Of a stretch of 64,000 nucleotides of DNA, positions 44,523-54,524 are shown one piece after another. The notes below the pieces were generated by a model. That model was not told the DNA's origin. It did no database searches and saw only the letters and a program-made list of their open reading frames with translations. Origin of the DNA: Acidimicrobiales bacterium (GTDB lineage Bacteria > Actinomycetota > Acidimicrobiia > Acidimicrobiales > SHLQ01); NCBI GenBank assembly GCA_020628865.1, contig JAHDEJ010000021.1:33502-97501 (forward strand), written 5' to 3'. Position numbers and translations under genes: made by a program. Numbering within the stretch: position 1 is the first letter of the stretch; each line of letters begins with the position of its first letter.

Positions 44523-44570
44523 ACGGGGTGTTCCTGTCCGCAAGGTCCGGAGCACCCCGTTTCTGCTTTT
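44523..44570 (+). terminator. Strong hairpin terminator with T-rich tail
   Basis: A 12-bp stem with one mismatch pairs 44523-44534 (ACGGGGTGTTCC) with 44549-44560 (GGAGCACCCCGT) and is followed on the plus strand by TTCTGCTTTT. The T tail faces away from both flanking minus-strand genes, so it would end a plus-strand transcript starting near the TetR operator, or act bidirectionally behind the methyltransferase. Confidence 0.6.
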
Positions 44571-44584
44571 GCGGTGATGGCCGG

Positions 44585-45355
44585 TCAGCTCACCCGCCGC
44601 CGCCCGACCCACACCGACCAAACGAGCACCTCTCGGTCGCGGCGCTGGTCGGCCTCCCACTCCCCCAACACGTCCCGGTACTCCTCCGTCCGAGGGCTCT
44701 GTGACAGATCCGCCCATCGCTCGAAGGCGTGCCTCGTTCGCTCCAGGTAACCGTCCCAGTCCTCCGCTGAAGTCGTGACGCGTCCGAGGACATCGAGCCC
44801 GTGCTCATCGAACAAGCCGTCGATCTCGATCGCCCCGGGGAGCCGCACACGGCTGTCGGAGTTGGCGGCGTCGGATCGGCGCATGTCGCCGATCGCCACC
44901 CGACCACCCGGACGAACCCGTTCCGCCACTGCTCGCACCGTGCCGCCGAGGCCGTGCCACACCCACGAGGCGCCGAGACAGGCAACGAGATCCGCGCCCT
45001 CCACTCGATGATCGCGTGCCTCGCCAACGATCCAGTCGAGTCCATCGACACCACGCGCCCGATCCACGGCGGCGGCAATCATCCACGGCGACAGGTCGAC
45101 ACCGGAGCCCCGGATGCGGGCTCGCTGAGCCAACCGCAACAGGAGCGCTCCGCCGCCGCAGGCCAGGTCGACGGCCACATCCCCATCGACGGGTTGGAGA
45201 AGATCCACGACAGCGTCCAGATCTGCGCTCGACATCGGACTCGCGATCTCCAAGCCATGGTGCAGCGCCTCGAACACCTCGAACCGTTCCAACAGATCGT
45301 CGACATCCAAGCCCGGCTGGATGCTCACGCTCGATGGCAACACCGGACGGCCCAT
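44585..45355 (-). CDS. Class I SAM-dependent methyltransferase
   Basis: 256 residues. The SAM site is VAVDLACGGGALLLRLAQRA near residue 60, with SGVDLSPWMIAAA (acidic loop) and LVACLGASWVWHGLG following. It resembles ubiquinone/UbiE-type small-molecule methyltransferases; the substrate is unknown. It is divergent from the 5-oxoprolinase gene 83 bases away. Confidence 0.82.
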   Translation of the reverse strand: MGRPVLPSSVSIQPGLDVDDLLERFEVFEALHHGLEIASPMSSADLDAVVDLLQPVDGDVAVDLACGGGALLLRLAQRARIRGSGVDLSPWMIAAAVDRARGVDGLDWIVGEARDHRVEGADLVACLGASWVWHGLGGTVRAVAERVRPGGRVAIGDMRRSDAANSDSRVRLPGAIEIDGLFDEHGLDVLGRVTTSAEDWDGYLERTRHAFERWADLSQSPRTEEYRDVLGEWEADQRRDREVLVWSVWVGRRRVS

Positions 45356-45438
45356 CGAAGCAGCATGTCAGACCAACGAAGCCACGTCCGTAATCGCCCA
45401 CGACGCACTTCCGAGGAACGGCGTGCGACACTTGCGGC

Positions 45439-48400
45439 ATGGCTCGTTGGCAATTCTGGATCGACCGTGGCGGCACCTTCACCGACGTCGTCGCCCGCCG
45501 CCCCGATGGGTCCCTCGTGACCCACAAGCTCCTCTCCGAAAACCCCCGGCACTACCCCGACGCTGCGATCCAGGGCATCCGCGACCTGCTCGGAACGCCC
45601 GACGGGGAACCGCTGGACACCGACAAGATCGAGTCGGTCAAGATGGGTACCACCGTCGCCACGAACGCACTCCTCGAACGCGAAGGAGAGCCCACCGCGC
45701 TCATCACGACCCGCGGTTTCGCCGACGTCCTCCGCATCGGGTATCAGGCACGACCAGACCTCTTCGCGCTCGACATCGTCCTCCCCGAGATGCTCTACCA
45801 ACACGTCGTCGAGATCGACGAACGGGTCACGGCGACCGGCGATGTCCTCACCGCCCTGGATCTCGACCACGCCCGCGTCGCGTTCGAAACCGTCCGAGCG
45901 AACGGCATCGACTCGATCGCCATCGCATTGCTCCACGGGTACCGCCACACCGACCATGAAGCTCAGCTCGCCGAGCTGGCGGCCGACATCGGCTTCGCCC
46001 AGATCTCCGTGAGCCACGAGGTCTCGCCGCTCATGAAACTCGTGTCCCGAGGCGACACCACCGTCGTCGACGCCTACCTCTCCCCCATCCTTCGACGGTA
46101 CGTCGCACAGGTTGCCGGAGAGCTCGGCGACACCCGCCTGATGTTCATGCAGTCGAACGGCGGGCTCACCGACGCACACGCCTTCCGCGGAAAGGACGCG
46201 CTGCTCTCCGGTCCCGCCGGGGGTGTCGTGGGCATGGTGCGGACAGGCGAGGCGGCCGGCCACCATCGACTGATCGGCTTCGACATGGGCGGCACGTCGA
46301 CCGACGTCTCCCACTACTCCGGTGAACTCGAGCGAACCTTCGAGACACTCGTGGCCGGAGTGCGAGTTCGTGCACCGATGATCGACATCCACACCGTGGC
46401 GGCCGGCGGCGGATCGATCCTTCACTTCGACGGCAGCCGGATGCGCGTCGGCCCAGACTCCGCCGGCGCCGACCCCGGACCCGCCTGCTACGGCAACGGC
46501 GGGCCACTGGCAATCACCGACTGCAACGTCCTGCTCGGCAAGCTCCGACCGGAGCACTTTCCCAACGTCTTCGGCGCCGACGGCACGCAGCCGCTCGACG
46601 CGCAGGTCGTGCGCGAACGATTCGCCGCTCTCGCCGAAGAGATCTCACGCTCGACCGGTACCCCGCAGTCGCCTGAGTCCGTCGCCGAGGGCTTCCTCGC
46701 CATTGCGGTCGAGAACATGGCCAACGCCATCAAGAAGATCTCCGTGCAGCGCGGCCACGACGTGACCGACTACACGCTCGCCTGTTTCGGCGGTGCCGGT
46801 GGCCAACACGCGTGCCTGGTGGCCGACCGGCTCGGCATCGAACGGGTGCTGATCCATCCCCACGCCGGCGTGCTCTCGGCGCTCGGGATCGGTCTGGCCG
46901 ATGTCCGCCACGTGAACGAGGAAGCGGTCGAATCGACGCTGGCCCAGCCGAAGCTCGACGAACTGCAGGAACGGTGGGACGAGCTCGGCGCCCGGGGTAC
47001 CGCGGCCGTGCAGGCGCAGGGTGTCCCCGCTGAGCAGATCCGTGCCGTGCGACGGCTCGCCCTCCGGTACGCGGGTTCCGACACGTCGATGCATGTGGCC
47101 GCCGGCCCGGTTGTCGACGTGATCGCTGCGTTCGAGTCGTTGCATCGAGCCCGCTTCGGTTTCATCAGCCCCGAGAAGGACCTCATCATCGAGTCGATCC
47201 AGGTGGAGACCATCGGGGCAGACGAAACGATCGAAACGACAAGCGAAGCGACGATCGACGCCGGCGACGAATCGATCGAACATCCGACAACCATGGCGGG
47301 GCTCGCATTCATGACGCCCTTCATCGAACGGACCAGCCTCAACCCGGACACTCCAGTGAATGGACCGGCCGTGCTCCTCGAGGCCACCGGCACCACCGTC
47401 GTCGAACCCGGCTGGCAGGCGATGACCACCTCGACCGGCGACCTCGTGCTCGAACGTGTCATCCCCCTCCCCGATCGAGCTGCCGTCGGCACGTCCGTCG
47501 ATCCCGTCCAGCTCGAGATCTTCAACAACCTGTTCATGAACATCGCCGAGCAAATGGGCGTGGTCCTCGAGAACACGGCCGCGTCGGTGAACATCAAGGA
47601 GCGGCTCGACTTCAGCTGCGCCGTTTTCGATCCGGCCGGCGATCTCATCGCCAACGCACCCCACATGCCGGTGCACCTCGGATCCATGAGTGAGTCGATC
47701 AAGTCGATCATCCGACAGAACCCGAACATGACCCCCGGGCGGGTGTGGGTGATGAACGCCCCGTACAACGGCGGAACCCACCTTCCGGACATCACGGTCA
47801 TCAAACCCGTCTTCGACGACAACAACCCGACCACGCCGATCTTCTACGTGGCGTCACGCGGCCATCACGCGGACGTGGGCGGCACAGTCCCCGGATCCGC
47901 TCCGGCCGACTCCACGTCGGTCGACCAGGAGGGGGTGCTCCTCGACAACGTGATCCTCGTCGACGACGACCGCTTCCTCACCGACGAGATCCGCCACCTC
48001 CTCACCACCGCCACCTACCCGGCTCGCAACCCCGAACAGAACATCGCCGATCTCAAGGCCCAGGTGGCCGCCTGCGAAAAGGGCACGACGGAACTTCGCC
48101 GAGTGATCGATCACTTCGGCCTCGATGTCGTCCATGCCTACATGCGACATGTGCAGGACAATGCCGAGGAATCCGTGCGCCGCGTGATCGACGCCCTCTC
48201 GGACAGCAGCTTCACCTACGAGATGGACGACGGGCATCAGGTGGCGGTCACCATCTCCGTCGACCGACAGGACCGTTCGGCGGTCATCGACTTCACGGGC
48301 ACGAGCGACACGCACCCGGGCAACTTCAACGCACCGAGTGCCATCGCGCACGCCGCCGTGCTCTACGTGTTTCGCTGCCTCGTCGACGACGACATCCCGC

Positions 48401-49029
48401 TGAATGCCGGATGCATGAAACCGCTGCAGCTGATCCTTCCCGATGCGTCGATGATCAACCCGAGCTATCCAGCCGCAGTGATTTCCGGGAACGTCGAGAC
48501 CAGCCAGGTCATCGTGGACACGCTGTTCGGAGCGCTCGGGGTGATGGGTGCTGCGCAGGGAACGATGAACAACTTCATCTGGGGGAACGACACCCACCAG
48601 TACTACGAGACGATCTGTGGTGGTGCCGGGGCCACGGCGTCGAGCGCCGGCTGCAGCGCCGTGCACACGCACATGACGAACTCCCGGCTCACCGATCCCG
48701 AGGTGCTCGAGTGGCGCTACCCCGTGATCCTCGAAACCTTCCACATGAGAGCAGGTTCCGGCGGCGAAGGGGCGCGGCGGGGCGGTGACGGCGTGGTTCG
48801 CCGCATGCGTTTCGAAGAAGCGATGGAGATCAACGTGCTCTCCGGTCACCGGAGCGTGCCCCCGTATGGCGCGGCCGGCGGCGGCGCCGGAGCGGTGGGT
48901 CACAACCGCAAGATCGCCGCGGACGGAACGATCACCGAGTTCGGAGCGACGCTGCAAACGACGGTGGAGCCCGGCGATTGCTTCGAAATCGAAACACCCG
49001 GAGGCGGCGCCCACGGCCCTACCCCGTGA
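45439..49029 (+). CDS. 5-oxoprolinase/N-methylhydantoinase, fused A and B subunits
   Basis: 1196 residues. The HyuA-type half ([18 protein letters not shown] at the N-terminus, [30 protein letters not shown]) is an ATP-binding actin-like ATPase domain. The HyuB-type half begins near 690 ([20 protein letters not shown], then [28 protein letters not shown]). Fused full-length enzymes hydrolyse 5-oxo-L-proline to glutamate with ATP, or related hydantoins. It stands alone, so the exact ring substrate cannot be set. Confidence 0.92.
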   Translation: MARWQFWIDRGGTFTDVVARRPDGSLVTHKLLSENPRHYPDAAIQGIRDLLGTPDGEPLDTDKIESVKMGTTVATNALLEREGEPTALITTRGFADVLRIGYQARPDLFALDIVLPEMLYQHVVEIDERVTATGDVLTALDLDHARVAFETVRANGIDSIAIALLHGYRHTDHEAQLAELAADIGFAQISVSHEVSPLMKLVSRGDTTVVDAYLSPILRRYVAQVAGELGDTRLMFMQSNGGLTDAHAFRGKDALLSGPAGGVVGMVRTGEAAGHHRLIGFDMGGTSTDVSHYSGELERTFETLVAGVRVRAPMIDIHTVAAGGGSILHFDGSRMRVGPDSAGADPGPACYGNGGPLAITDCNVLLGKLRPEHFPNVFGADGTQPLDAQVVRERFAALAEEISRSTGTPQSPESVAEGFLAIAVENMANAIKKISVQRGHDVTDYTLACFGGAGGQHACLVADRLGIERVLIHPHAGVLSALGIGLADVRHVNEEAVESTLAQPKLDELQERWDELGARGTAAVQAQGVPAEQIRAVRRLALRYAGSDTSMHVAAGPVVDVIAAFESLHRARFGFISPEKDLIIESIQVETIGADETIETTSEATIDAGDESIEHPTTMAGLAFMTPFIERTSLNPDTPVNGPAVLLEATGTTVVEPGWQAMTTSTGDLVLERVIPLPDRAAVGTSVDPVQLEIFNNLFMNIAEQMGVVLENTAASVNIKERLDFSCAVFDPAGDLIANAPHMPVHLGSMSESIKSIIRQNPNMTPGRVWVMNAPYNGGTHLPDITVIKPVFDDNNPTTPIFYVASRGHHADVGGTVPGSAPADSTSVDQEGVLLDNVILVDDDRFLTDEIRHLLTTATYPARNPEQNIADLKAQVAACEKGTTELRRVIDHFGLDVVHAYMRHVQDNAEESVRRVIDALSDSSFTYEMDDGHQVAVTISVDRQDRSAVIDFTGTSDTHPGNFNAPSAIAHAAVLYVFRCLVDDDIPLNAGCMKPLQLILPDASMINPSYPAAVISGNVETSQVIVDTLFGALGVMGAAQGTMNNFIWGNDTHQYYETICGGAGATASSAGCSAVHTHMTNSRLTDPEVLEWRYPVILETFHMRAGSGGEGARRGGDGVVRRMRFEEAMEINVLSGHRSVPPYGAAGGGAGAVGHNRKIAADGTITEFGATLQTTVEPGDCFEIETPGGGAHGPTP

Positions 49030-49045
49030 CGCCCGTCACACGTAA

Positions 49046-49165
49046 CCTGGCACCTTTTGCCCCAAAAGGTGCCAGGCCCCTTCCAACCAAGAACGTGCCA
49101 GGCACGTTGGTCGGCTGAAGGTGCCAAGCACGTTGGTTGGGTCAACGTGCCAGGCACCTTGGGGT
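49046..49165. repeat. REP-like cluster of GTGCCAGGCAC palindromes
   Basis: A 31-base hairpin with perfect 14-bp arms (49046-49059 with 49063-49076) is followed by a 17-base odd palindrome AACGTGCCAGGCACGTT (49092-49108) and two more degenerate copies (about 49118-49137 and 49143-49162). They fill the gap between the convergent oxoprolinase and beta-propeller genes. Copies share the GTGCC(A)GGCAC core. The first hairpin could end transcription from either side. Confidence 0.65.
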
Positions 49166-49166
49166 T

Positions 49167-50504
49167 TCAGCAGGAGGAGTCGAGGGTGGTGAGGTCGAAG
49201 GGGGCGTACTTCGGCGTGACCCCGAACTGCGCGTTGTTGACCACGAGGTGACCGTCCAACGCTGCGGCGGTGGAGGCACCGGCGAGCTCGCTCGCACCGA
49301 TCCGCCCCTGGCTGGTGCCCGACGTGCGAGCCCCGTTCAAATCCGTGACCCACACCCCCTCCACCCCGGTGATGGACGAGATCTCCACTCCGTACAGCCG
49401 ATTGCCACACAGGACCAGGCCGTCGCGTCCTGCCGTGGTGGCGCCGGAGATCGCCACGACCGACACGGCACCGGACGACCGGTCGAACCGCAACAGCTCG
49501 CCCTGCTCCATGTAGGCCACCAACACGACCGCCCCGTCCGCAACAACACCATTGCCGTGCTGCGTGCGGTTCGTGTCGATCTGTCCCGAGTAGTCGACCC
49601 ACAGTTCTGCCGATGACCCGTCCGCAGCGATCCGATAGAGCCGGGCTGCCCCGGTGTCGGTCACGTAGGCCGTGCCATCGGGGGCGACCCCGATGTCGTT
49701 GATGAGCGAACCGCCGGCAACCGGAACGGGGATCGACGCAACGAGCGATCCCGACGCGAGGTTCAACACATCGACGCGACCATCGACTCCCGACACCACA
49801 TAGAGCCGATTGCGGGACGCATCGACTGCGAGACCGAACGCGGTGGCTCGCCCCGCACCTGAGCCGCTGTTGAACAGCGCCCAGTCTCCCGTCGGTGTGC
49901 CCGCCCAGACGTTGCCGTTGTTGAGCTCGCCAACGAAGAGTCGGCCAGTTGCCGGATCGGCTGCGATGCCCTCCGTCGACGAGACCGCCGCCGGAAGATC
50001 GATGCGACTCGGGAACGCCGCTGGAGCCTGCGTCGTGGTGGTCGTGGTCGTCGACGTCGTGGTGGTGGTGGTGGTCGACGTGGACGTCGTCACCGCTGTC
50101 GTCGACGATCCGCCGGTTGTCGGCGTCGCCGCGCTCGACGGTGGCGCCGTCGACGAGCTCGACGCATCTGCGGCGGGAGCGGTCGAGGACGTGGCCGGCT
50201 CCGGTGCGCCGGTCGTTTCCGATGACGTCGACGTTGTCTCCTCGCCCGCATCGGTGGTTGTGGAGGAGTCCGAGACGGACGGCACCGACGTTGGGGTGCC
50301 GACCGCGGCATCCTGCTCGTCGTCCGAGCCAAGGTCGGTGTCGGCTGCGTCCGTCGGCTCCGCCAACTGGCGGCCATCGTCCTCCGGTGCCGTGGAGGTC
50401 GAGATGTTCTCGGTGGCCAGCTCGTCGCCGTCAGAGGAACAAGCGCTCAGAACGACGATCAACGAGACAAGCCCATACGACCCGAGGCGACGCAGGACAC
50501 ACAT
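49167..50504 (-). CDS. Secreted lipoprotein with Thr-rich linker and beta-propeller
   Basis: 445 residues. Signal peptide with lipobox (IVVLSAC near residue 22). Residues about 30-155 are a low-complexity acidic/Ser/Thr linker, ending in a run of threonines (TSTTTTTTT). The C-terminal about 280 residues are SMP-30/NHL-like propeller repeats (GIAADPATGRLFVGELNNGN, FGLAVDASRNRLYVVSGVDG, DIGVAPDGTAYVTDTG). It probably sits on the outer cell surface and binds or senses a small ligand; catalytic residues cannot be assigned. Confidence 0.8.
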   Translation of the reverse strand: MCVLRRLGSYGLVSLIVVLSACSSDGDELATENISTSTAPEDDGRQLAEPTDAADTDLGSDDEQDAAVGTPTSVPSVSDSSTTTDAGEETTSTSSETTGAPEPATSSTAPAADASSSSTAPPSSAATPTTGGSSTTAVTTSTSTTTTTTTSTTTTTTTQAPAAFPSRIDLPAAVSSTEGIAADPATGRLFVGELNNGNVWAGTPTGDWALFNSGSGAGRATAFGLAVDASRNRLYVVSGVDGRVDVLNLASGSLVASIPVPVAGGSLINDIGVAPDGTAYVTDTGAARLYRIAADGSSAELWVDYSGQIDTNRTQHGNGVVADGAVVLVAYMEQGELLRFDRSSGAVSVVAISGATTAGRDGLVLCGNRLYGVEISSITGVEGVWVTDLNGARTSGTSQGRIGASELAGASTAAALDGHLVVNNAQFGVTPKYAPFDLTTLDSSC

Positions 50505-50581
50505 GTACAGTCAGCGTACTCGGGTCGGCTTGGCGGCTGGCCGCGGTGGGTGGTCCCCGGGTGTTCAGGAGGTTGAAGCAA

Positions 50582-52168
50582 GTGGGTGCGGTCGAAGAAC
50601 TCATCGCACTCGCGCGATCCGTGTCAGGAGGACCGGATCCCTCTGCCGCTCTCGAGCAGATCGATGCTGCCATCGCCGAGTCGACCTCTCCGTTGGACAT
50701 CGGCCGTCTGCAAATGGCTCGATCGCTTGCGTTGCAATGCTCCCCCGATCCGAACGACGCGGCCGACGCCATGCTCGAGGCCGTCCAGACGCTCCGGCTC
50801 ACCGATGCGCACGCCACCCGCGCCTACGCCGCTGCGGCCGGCGCAGTCACCGCCCATCGTGCCGGCGACATCGACCGCTCACTCGAGCTGATGGTCGATG
50901 CGATGATGCAACTCGATTCGGCCGAGCCGACCGCTCCCGATGCCCTCTCCGCCACCAACGCATTGGCGCAGCAGTTCGCTGCCATGTCCTCGTTCGATCG
51001 AGCCGCCGAACTCGCCCGTGGGGCATTCCTGCAGTCGACCGATCTTCCCCCGATCGTCCGAGCGCACTACGCCATCTCGCTCGGGTACTGCTCCGTCGAG
51101 GCCCTTCGTGCGCTACCCGCCGACGAACGAACGTCCGGCCACGACCTCGTCCGCTCGACGCTGACTGCTGCGTCGTGGCTCGAAACACACCCGAGTGTTC
51201 CCAGCGACGGACTTCTGGCGGCCGCATACCGGGCCGAAATCGCACTGCTGCTCGACGACCCCGCAACAGCCGAGGGCGTTGGCGGTCGCCTGAACCACGA
51301 CACCGCCGAGGATCACCCGATCTACGACGGCATGGGTCTCCGCCTCACGGCCTACCACCGTCTCGTCCGGGCCGAGTACGCCGCTCGATGGGGTGCGCCC
51401 GTCGCAGCCCGCCAGTTGTTGGAGCGGTGCGTTCCGGAGCTGCAACAGGTCGGCGATGAACTCCGACTGATCCGCTCACTGGAGGCTCGCGTCGACCTGC
51501 GACGGACGATCGGCGATCTTGCCGGAGCGACCGATGATGCGCTCGCGCTCGCCAACCAGGTGAAGGAGTGGCGGGCCCGCCAGGACCGCCGTCTGGCCCG
51601 GCAGGTGAGCCAACGGGCCGACCTCGAGCTCACCCGGGCAAGGCTGTTGAGCGATGCCGATCGGCTCGCACGCGAAGCGGCCGTCGACGAAGTCACCGGC
51701 GTCGGCAACCGACGATGGTTCGAACTCCAGATCGACGAGCTCTCCCGAGGCTCCGTTCCCGTGGCCGCCGTCATGTTGGATCTGGACAACGTCAAGGAGA
51801 TCAACGATCACTACGGTCATCCGGTCGGCGACGCCATCCTTCGACAGGTCGGCGAGCTGCTCCGCGAGCGGGTTCGCAAGACCGACGTGATCGCACGGTA
51901 CGGAGGCGACGAGTTCGTGGTCCTGGTCTCCGACGTCGACACGGACAAGGCCGCTGAGCTCGCCCACCGCATTCACGACGGACTCAGCTCCACCGATTGG
52001 ACGACATTCGGTTCAAACGAAGCCGTTTCCGTCAGTCTCGGTGTGGCACACGGGCCGGCCCGATCCGTTCGCGACCTCGTCCGAGTCGCAGACGGGGCGC
52101 TCTACGAGGCAAAGGGCCTCGGCCGGAACCGCGTCCACATCGCATCCCCTTCTCCGCAGCCCGGCTGA
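50582..52168 (+). CDS. Diguanylate cyclase (GGDEF) with N-terminal TPR-like region
   Basis: 528 residues from GTG 50582, with AGGAGG upstream. About 1-330 is helical, with Ala-rich TPR-like repeats (AAAAGAVTAHRAGDIDRSLEL) and no membrane helix. A coiled-coil linker precedes GGDEF, near residue 360-528. The active loop is RYGGDEFV near 438; RKTD five residues before it is an allosteric I-site (RxxD), so product inhibition by c-di-GMP is expected. It makes c-di-GMP, a common controller of exopolysaccharide production. An earlier in-frame TTG (50573) is less well spaced. Confidence 0.88.
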   Translation: MGAVEELIALARSVSGGPDPSAALEQIDAAIAESTSPLDIGRLQMARSLALQCSPDPNDAADAMLEAVQTLRLTDAHATRAYAAAAGAVTAHRAGDIDRSLELMVDAMMQLDSAEPTAPDALSATNALAQQFAAMSSFDRAAELARGAFLQSTDLPPIVRAHYAISLGYCSVEALRALPADERTSGHDLVRSTLTAASWLETHPSVPSDGLLAAAYRAEIALLLDDPATAEGVGGRLNHDTAEDHPIYDGMGLRLTAYHRLVRAEYAARWGAPVAARQLLERCVPELQQVGDELRLIRSLEARVDLRRTIGDLAGATDDALALANQVKEWRARQDRRLARQVSQRADLELTRARLLSDADRLAREAAVDEVTGVGNRRWFELQIDELSRGSVPVAAVMLDLDNVKEINDHYGHPVGDAILRQVGELLRERVRKTDVIARYGGDEFVVLVSDVDTDKAAELAHRIHDGLSSTDWTTFGSNEAVSVSLGVAHGPARSVRDLVRVADGALYEAKGLGRNRVHIASPSPQPG

Positions 52169-52186
52169 CCGACTACCGTTCCCGAA

Positions 52187-52852
52187 ATGGGGGACGACGA
52201 ACTCGACGACATGACGGAGTCGATGCACGACGCGATGAGCCTCGACGGCAACGTCGACAAATTGCGAAGCTTCTATGACCGTTGGGCCGACGAGTACGAG
52301 GCCGATGTCGGCAGCCACGGCTACGGCATGCCGGACATGGTCGCGTCGACGCTCGCCGCCGCCGTGGACGTCCTGGGCTGGGAGGTCGACCGCACCAAGA
52401 TCGCAGTCATCGACGCCGGGTGCGGCACGGGCCTCGTGGGCGAGGCTCTGCGCACGGCCGGATGGACGGACCTTCGCGGCGTCGACCTGTCGAAGGAGAT
52501 GGCGGAGAAGGCGGCGGCTCGTGGGATCTACCGCTCCGTCGAAGGTGGCATCGACCTGACCAGTGCCGCCGCCGACCACCTCCGCGGTTCCAGCGACGCC
52601 GTCACGGTCGGCGGCGTCTTCACCGTCGGTCATGTCCCCCCGACCGCACTCATCTCGATGGCGAGCCTCGCCCGCAGCGGCGGCGTGCTCGCAGTCAGCA
52701 CCCGAGACGCCTACCAGCGCGACACCGACTGGCATGGTGTCGTCGCCGAACTGGAGTCGGACGGCCTGCTCGAGCGGCTCGTCCACACGGCCAACGGGCC
52801 ATACACGATGGACTCAACCGGCGACTATTGGGCGTGGAAGGTCAACCACTGA
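52187..52852 (+). CDS. SAM-dependent methyltransferase (Williams-Beuren-type)
   Basis: 221 residues. KLRSFYDRWADEYEADVG near residue 25 and IAVIDAGCGTGLVGEALRTA near 73 are the pattern of the WBSCR27-like methyltransferase group, with GVDLSKEMAEKAAAR as the acidic SAM loop. The substrate is unknown. ATG 52187 follows the GGDEF gene by 18 bases and its stop overlaps the DUF1905 start. Confidence 0.85.
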   Translation: MGDDELDDMTESMHDAMSLDGNVDKLRSFYDRWADEYEADVGSHGYGMPDMVASTLAAAVDVLGWEVDRTKIAVIDAGCGTGLVGEALRTAGWTDLRGVDLSKEMAEKAAARGIYRSVEGGIDLTSAAADHLRGSSDAVTVGGVFTVGHVPPTALISMASLARSGGVLAVSTRDAYQRDTDWHGVVAELESDGLLERLVHTANGPYTMDSTGDYWAWKVNH

Positions 52853-53154
52853 TGGACCCGACGTTCACCTTCTCGTCCGAGCTCGTTCCATGGAACGACG
52901 ACAAGGCCTCCTGGGTGTTCGCCCAACTTCCCGAGGAGGACGCAGAGGAGATCCGGGACATCGTGCCGGACCGCAACGGTTTCGGTTCGATCAAGGTGCG
53001 CGCCCGGATTGCCGGCACCGAATGGGCGACCTCGATCTTTCCGGACTCGTCGACGAACTCCTTCGTGCTCCCGATCAAGAAGCCCGTGCGCAAGGCGACT
53101 GGCGTGGACGTGGGTGATGTCGTCGAGATCGAGCTCGACATTCTCATCACCTGA
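52852..53154 (+). CDS. DUF1905-domain protein
   Basis: 100 residues. The sequence FTFSSELVPWNDDKASWVFA near the N-terminus and KVRARIAGTEWATSIFPDSS in the middle are typical of DUF1905, a small beta-barrel domain of unknown function. The ATG shares one base with the methyltransferase stop (TGATG). It is convergent with the sugar symporter gene 2 bases away. Confidence 0.8.
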   Translation: MDPTFTFSSELVPWNDDKASWVFAQLPEEDAEEIRDIVPDRNGFGSIKVRARIAGTEWATSIFPDSSTNSFVLPIKKPVRKATGVDVGDVVEIELDILIT

Positions 53155-53156
53155 TC

Positions 53157-54524
53157 TCAGGCGGCGCCGGCCTCGGCCAGTTCGTGCTTGAGTCTCGCTT
53201 CGTCGTAGCGACTGAAGAGCGCCGCAGCGACGGCATAGAGGATGGCGCCACCGACGCCGGTGAGCCGGACCCCCAGGTCGTCTCCAACGTCGCGGCCGAA
53301 CTGCAGCAGCAGCGCAAACATGACCACGCCGAGCGTCGTCGCCAGTTTCTGGAGGAAGGTGCGGGTGGCATAGAACATTCCCGCCTGTGCCTCGCCGCCG
53401 GTCCGGGCCGCGTGCTCAGCGATGTCCGCAAGGATCCACTGCGGCATCACACTCAGGATGGCGAAGGGCAGCGCGAAAACAGCAATGGGCAGCGCCGCCT
53501 GCAGGAACGGCAGCTGGTCGAGCAGGCCCATACCGGTGATCGCGAGGAAGACACAGGCGGCGAGTAGGAAGGCGAAGATCGTGAGCCGCTTGCCGCCACC
53601 TTGTCGCCGAGCCCACTTCGCCACGAGCGGGAACAGGCCGGCCGACACCACGACCATCAACAGGAGCAGGACGGTGGACACCCACTCGTCCAGTTCGAGG
53701 AGCACGGTCACGTAGAAGAGGACACCGGTTTGGATGATCGCGAGGCCGCCGAAGTAGGCGAAGTCGGCGGCCGCGTAGAACCGGAAGAACGGGTTCCGAA
53801 GCACGGTCCGGATCGATGCGCGCAACGGCATCGTCGATGGCTCGTTGTGGGCCCAGCGGGGTTCGTCGATCCTGAGCACCGGGATGAGCATGAATCCCAA
53901 AGCGATCAGGCACACGACAACGACGGAGACCTGCCACGCCCGGAAGGTCTCCAACGGGCCATCCAGCGCGGGCGCGATGAAGAAGGTCATCGCAGCGATG
54001 ACGAGGCCGATGGCCCACGCCATCGACGTCCAGGTGGACAGCGTGAGGCGTTCCTCGGGGTTCGCCCCGAGATCGGCCACAAGGGCGAACGCCGGCGTGA
54101 CGTACGCCGTGAGACTGACGTAGAGCAGGACCTGGATCCCGAGCAGCCATACGATGTTCCAGCCGCTCTCGTTCCCGACCGGCGGCACGAACATCAGGAT
54201 CGTGGCGATGGTGGCCGGCACCATTCCGACGGCCATGAACGGAATCCGGCGACCACGCCGATGCGTGCTGCGGTCCGACCACGCAGCGATGAGCGGATCG
54301 GTGATGGAGTCCGTCAGGCGGCCGGCAGCAGCGATCAGCGCGACCACATTCAAGATGCCCAGCACGGTTGCGTCGGTCACCAGTGTCGGGAGCCCTGCCG
54401 TGTCCGGTGGAAGATAGAAGAAGACGAGCAACGTGTTGAGCAGGTTCATCAACACCGACATGCCGAGGTAACCCGCGGCGAGCGACAGGATCACCGAACG
54501 TGGAAGCGGTTCGGCCCGACTCAT
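53157..54524 (-). CDS. GPH-family sugar/cation symporter
   Basis: 455 residues with 12 hydrophobic segments. DSITDPLIAAWSDRSTHRRG near 71 and RRIPFMAVGM after it are the GPH signature (melibiose/glucuronide carriers). It would move a glycoside with Na+ or H+. Its start overlaps the stop of the GH51-like gene (ATGA), suggesting uptake of sugars released by that enzyme. Confidence 0.9.
   Translation of the reverse strand: MSRAEPLPRSVILSLAAGYLGMSVLMNLLNTLLVFFYLPPDTAGLPTLVTDATVLGILNVVALIAAAGRLTDSITDPLIAAWSDRSTHRRGRRIPFMAVGMVPATIATILMFVPPVGNESGWNIVWLLGIQVLLYVSLTAYVTPAFALVADLGANPEERLTLSTWTSMAWAIGLVIAAMTFFIAPALDGPLETFRAWQVSVVVVCLIALGFMLIPVLRIDEPRWAHNEPSTMPLRASIRTVLRNPFFRFYAAADFAYFGGLAIIQTGVLFYVTVLLELDEWVSTVLLLLMVVVSAGLFPLVAKWARRQGGGKRLTIFAFLLAACVFLAITGMGLLDQLPFLQAALPIAVFALPFAILSVMPQWILADIAEHAARTGGEAQAGMFYATRTFLQKLATTLGVVMFALLLQFGRDVGDDLGVRLTGVGGAILYAVAAALFSRYDEARLKHELAEAGAA

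Noticed and set aside
50030..50100. GTG/GTC-rich microsatellite-like tract
   Set aside because: It is simply the poly-Thr linker codons of the beta-propeller lipoprotein on the other strand.
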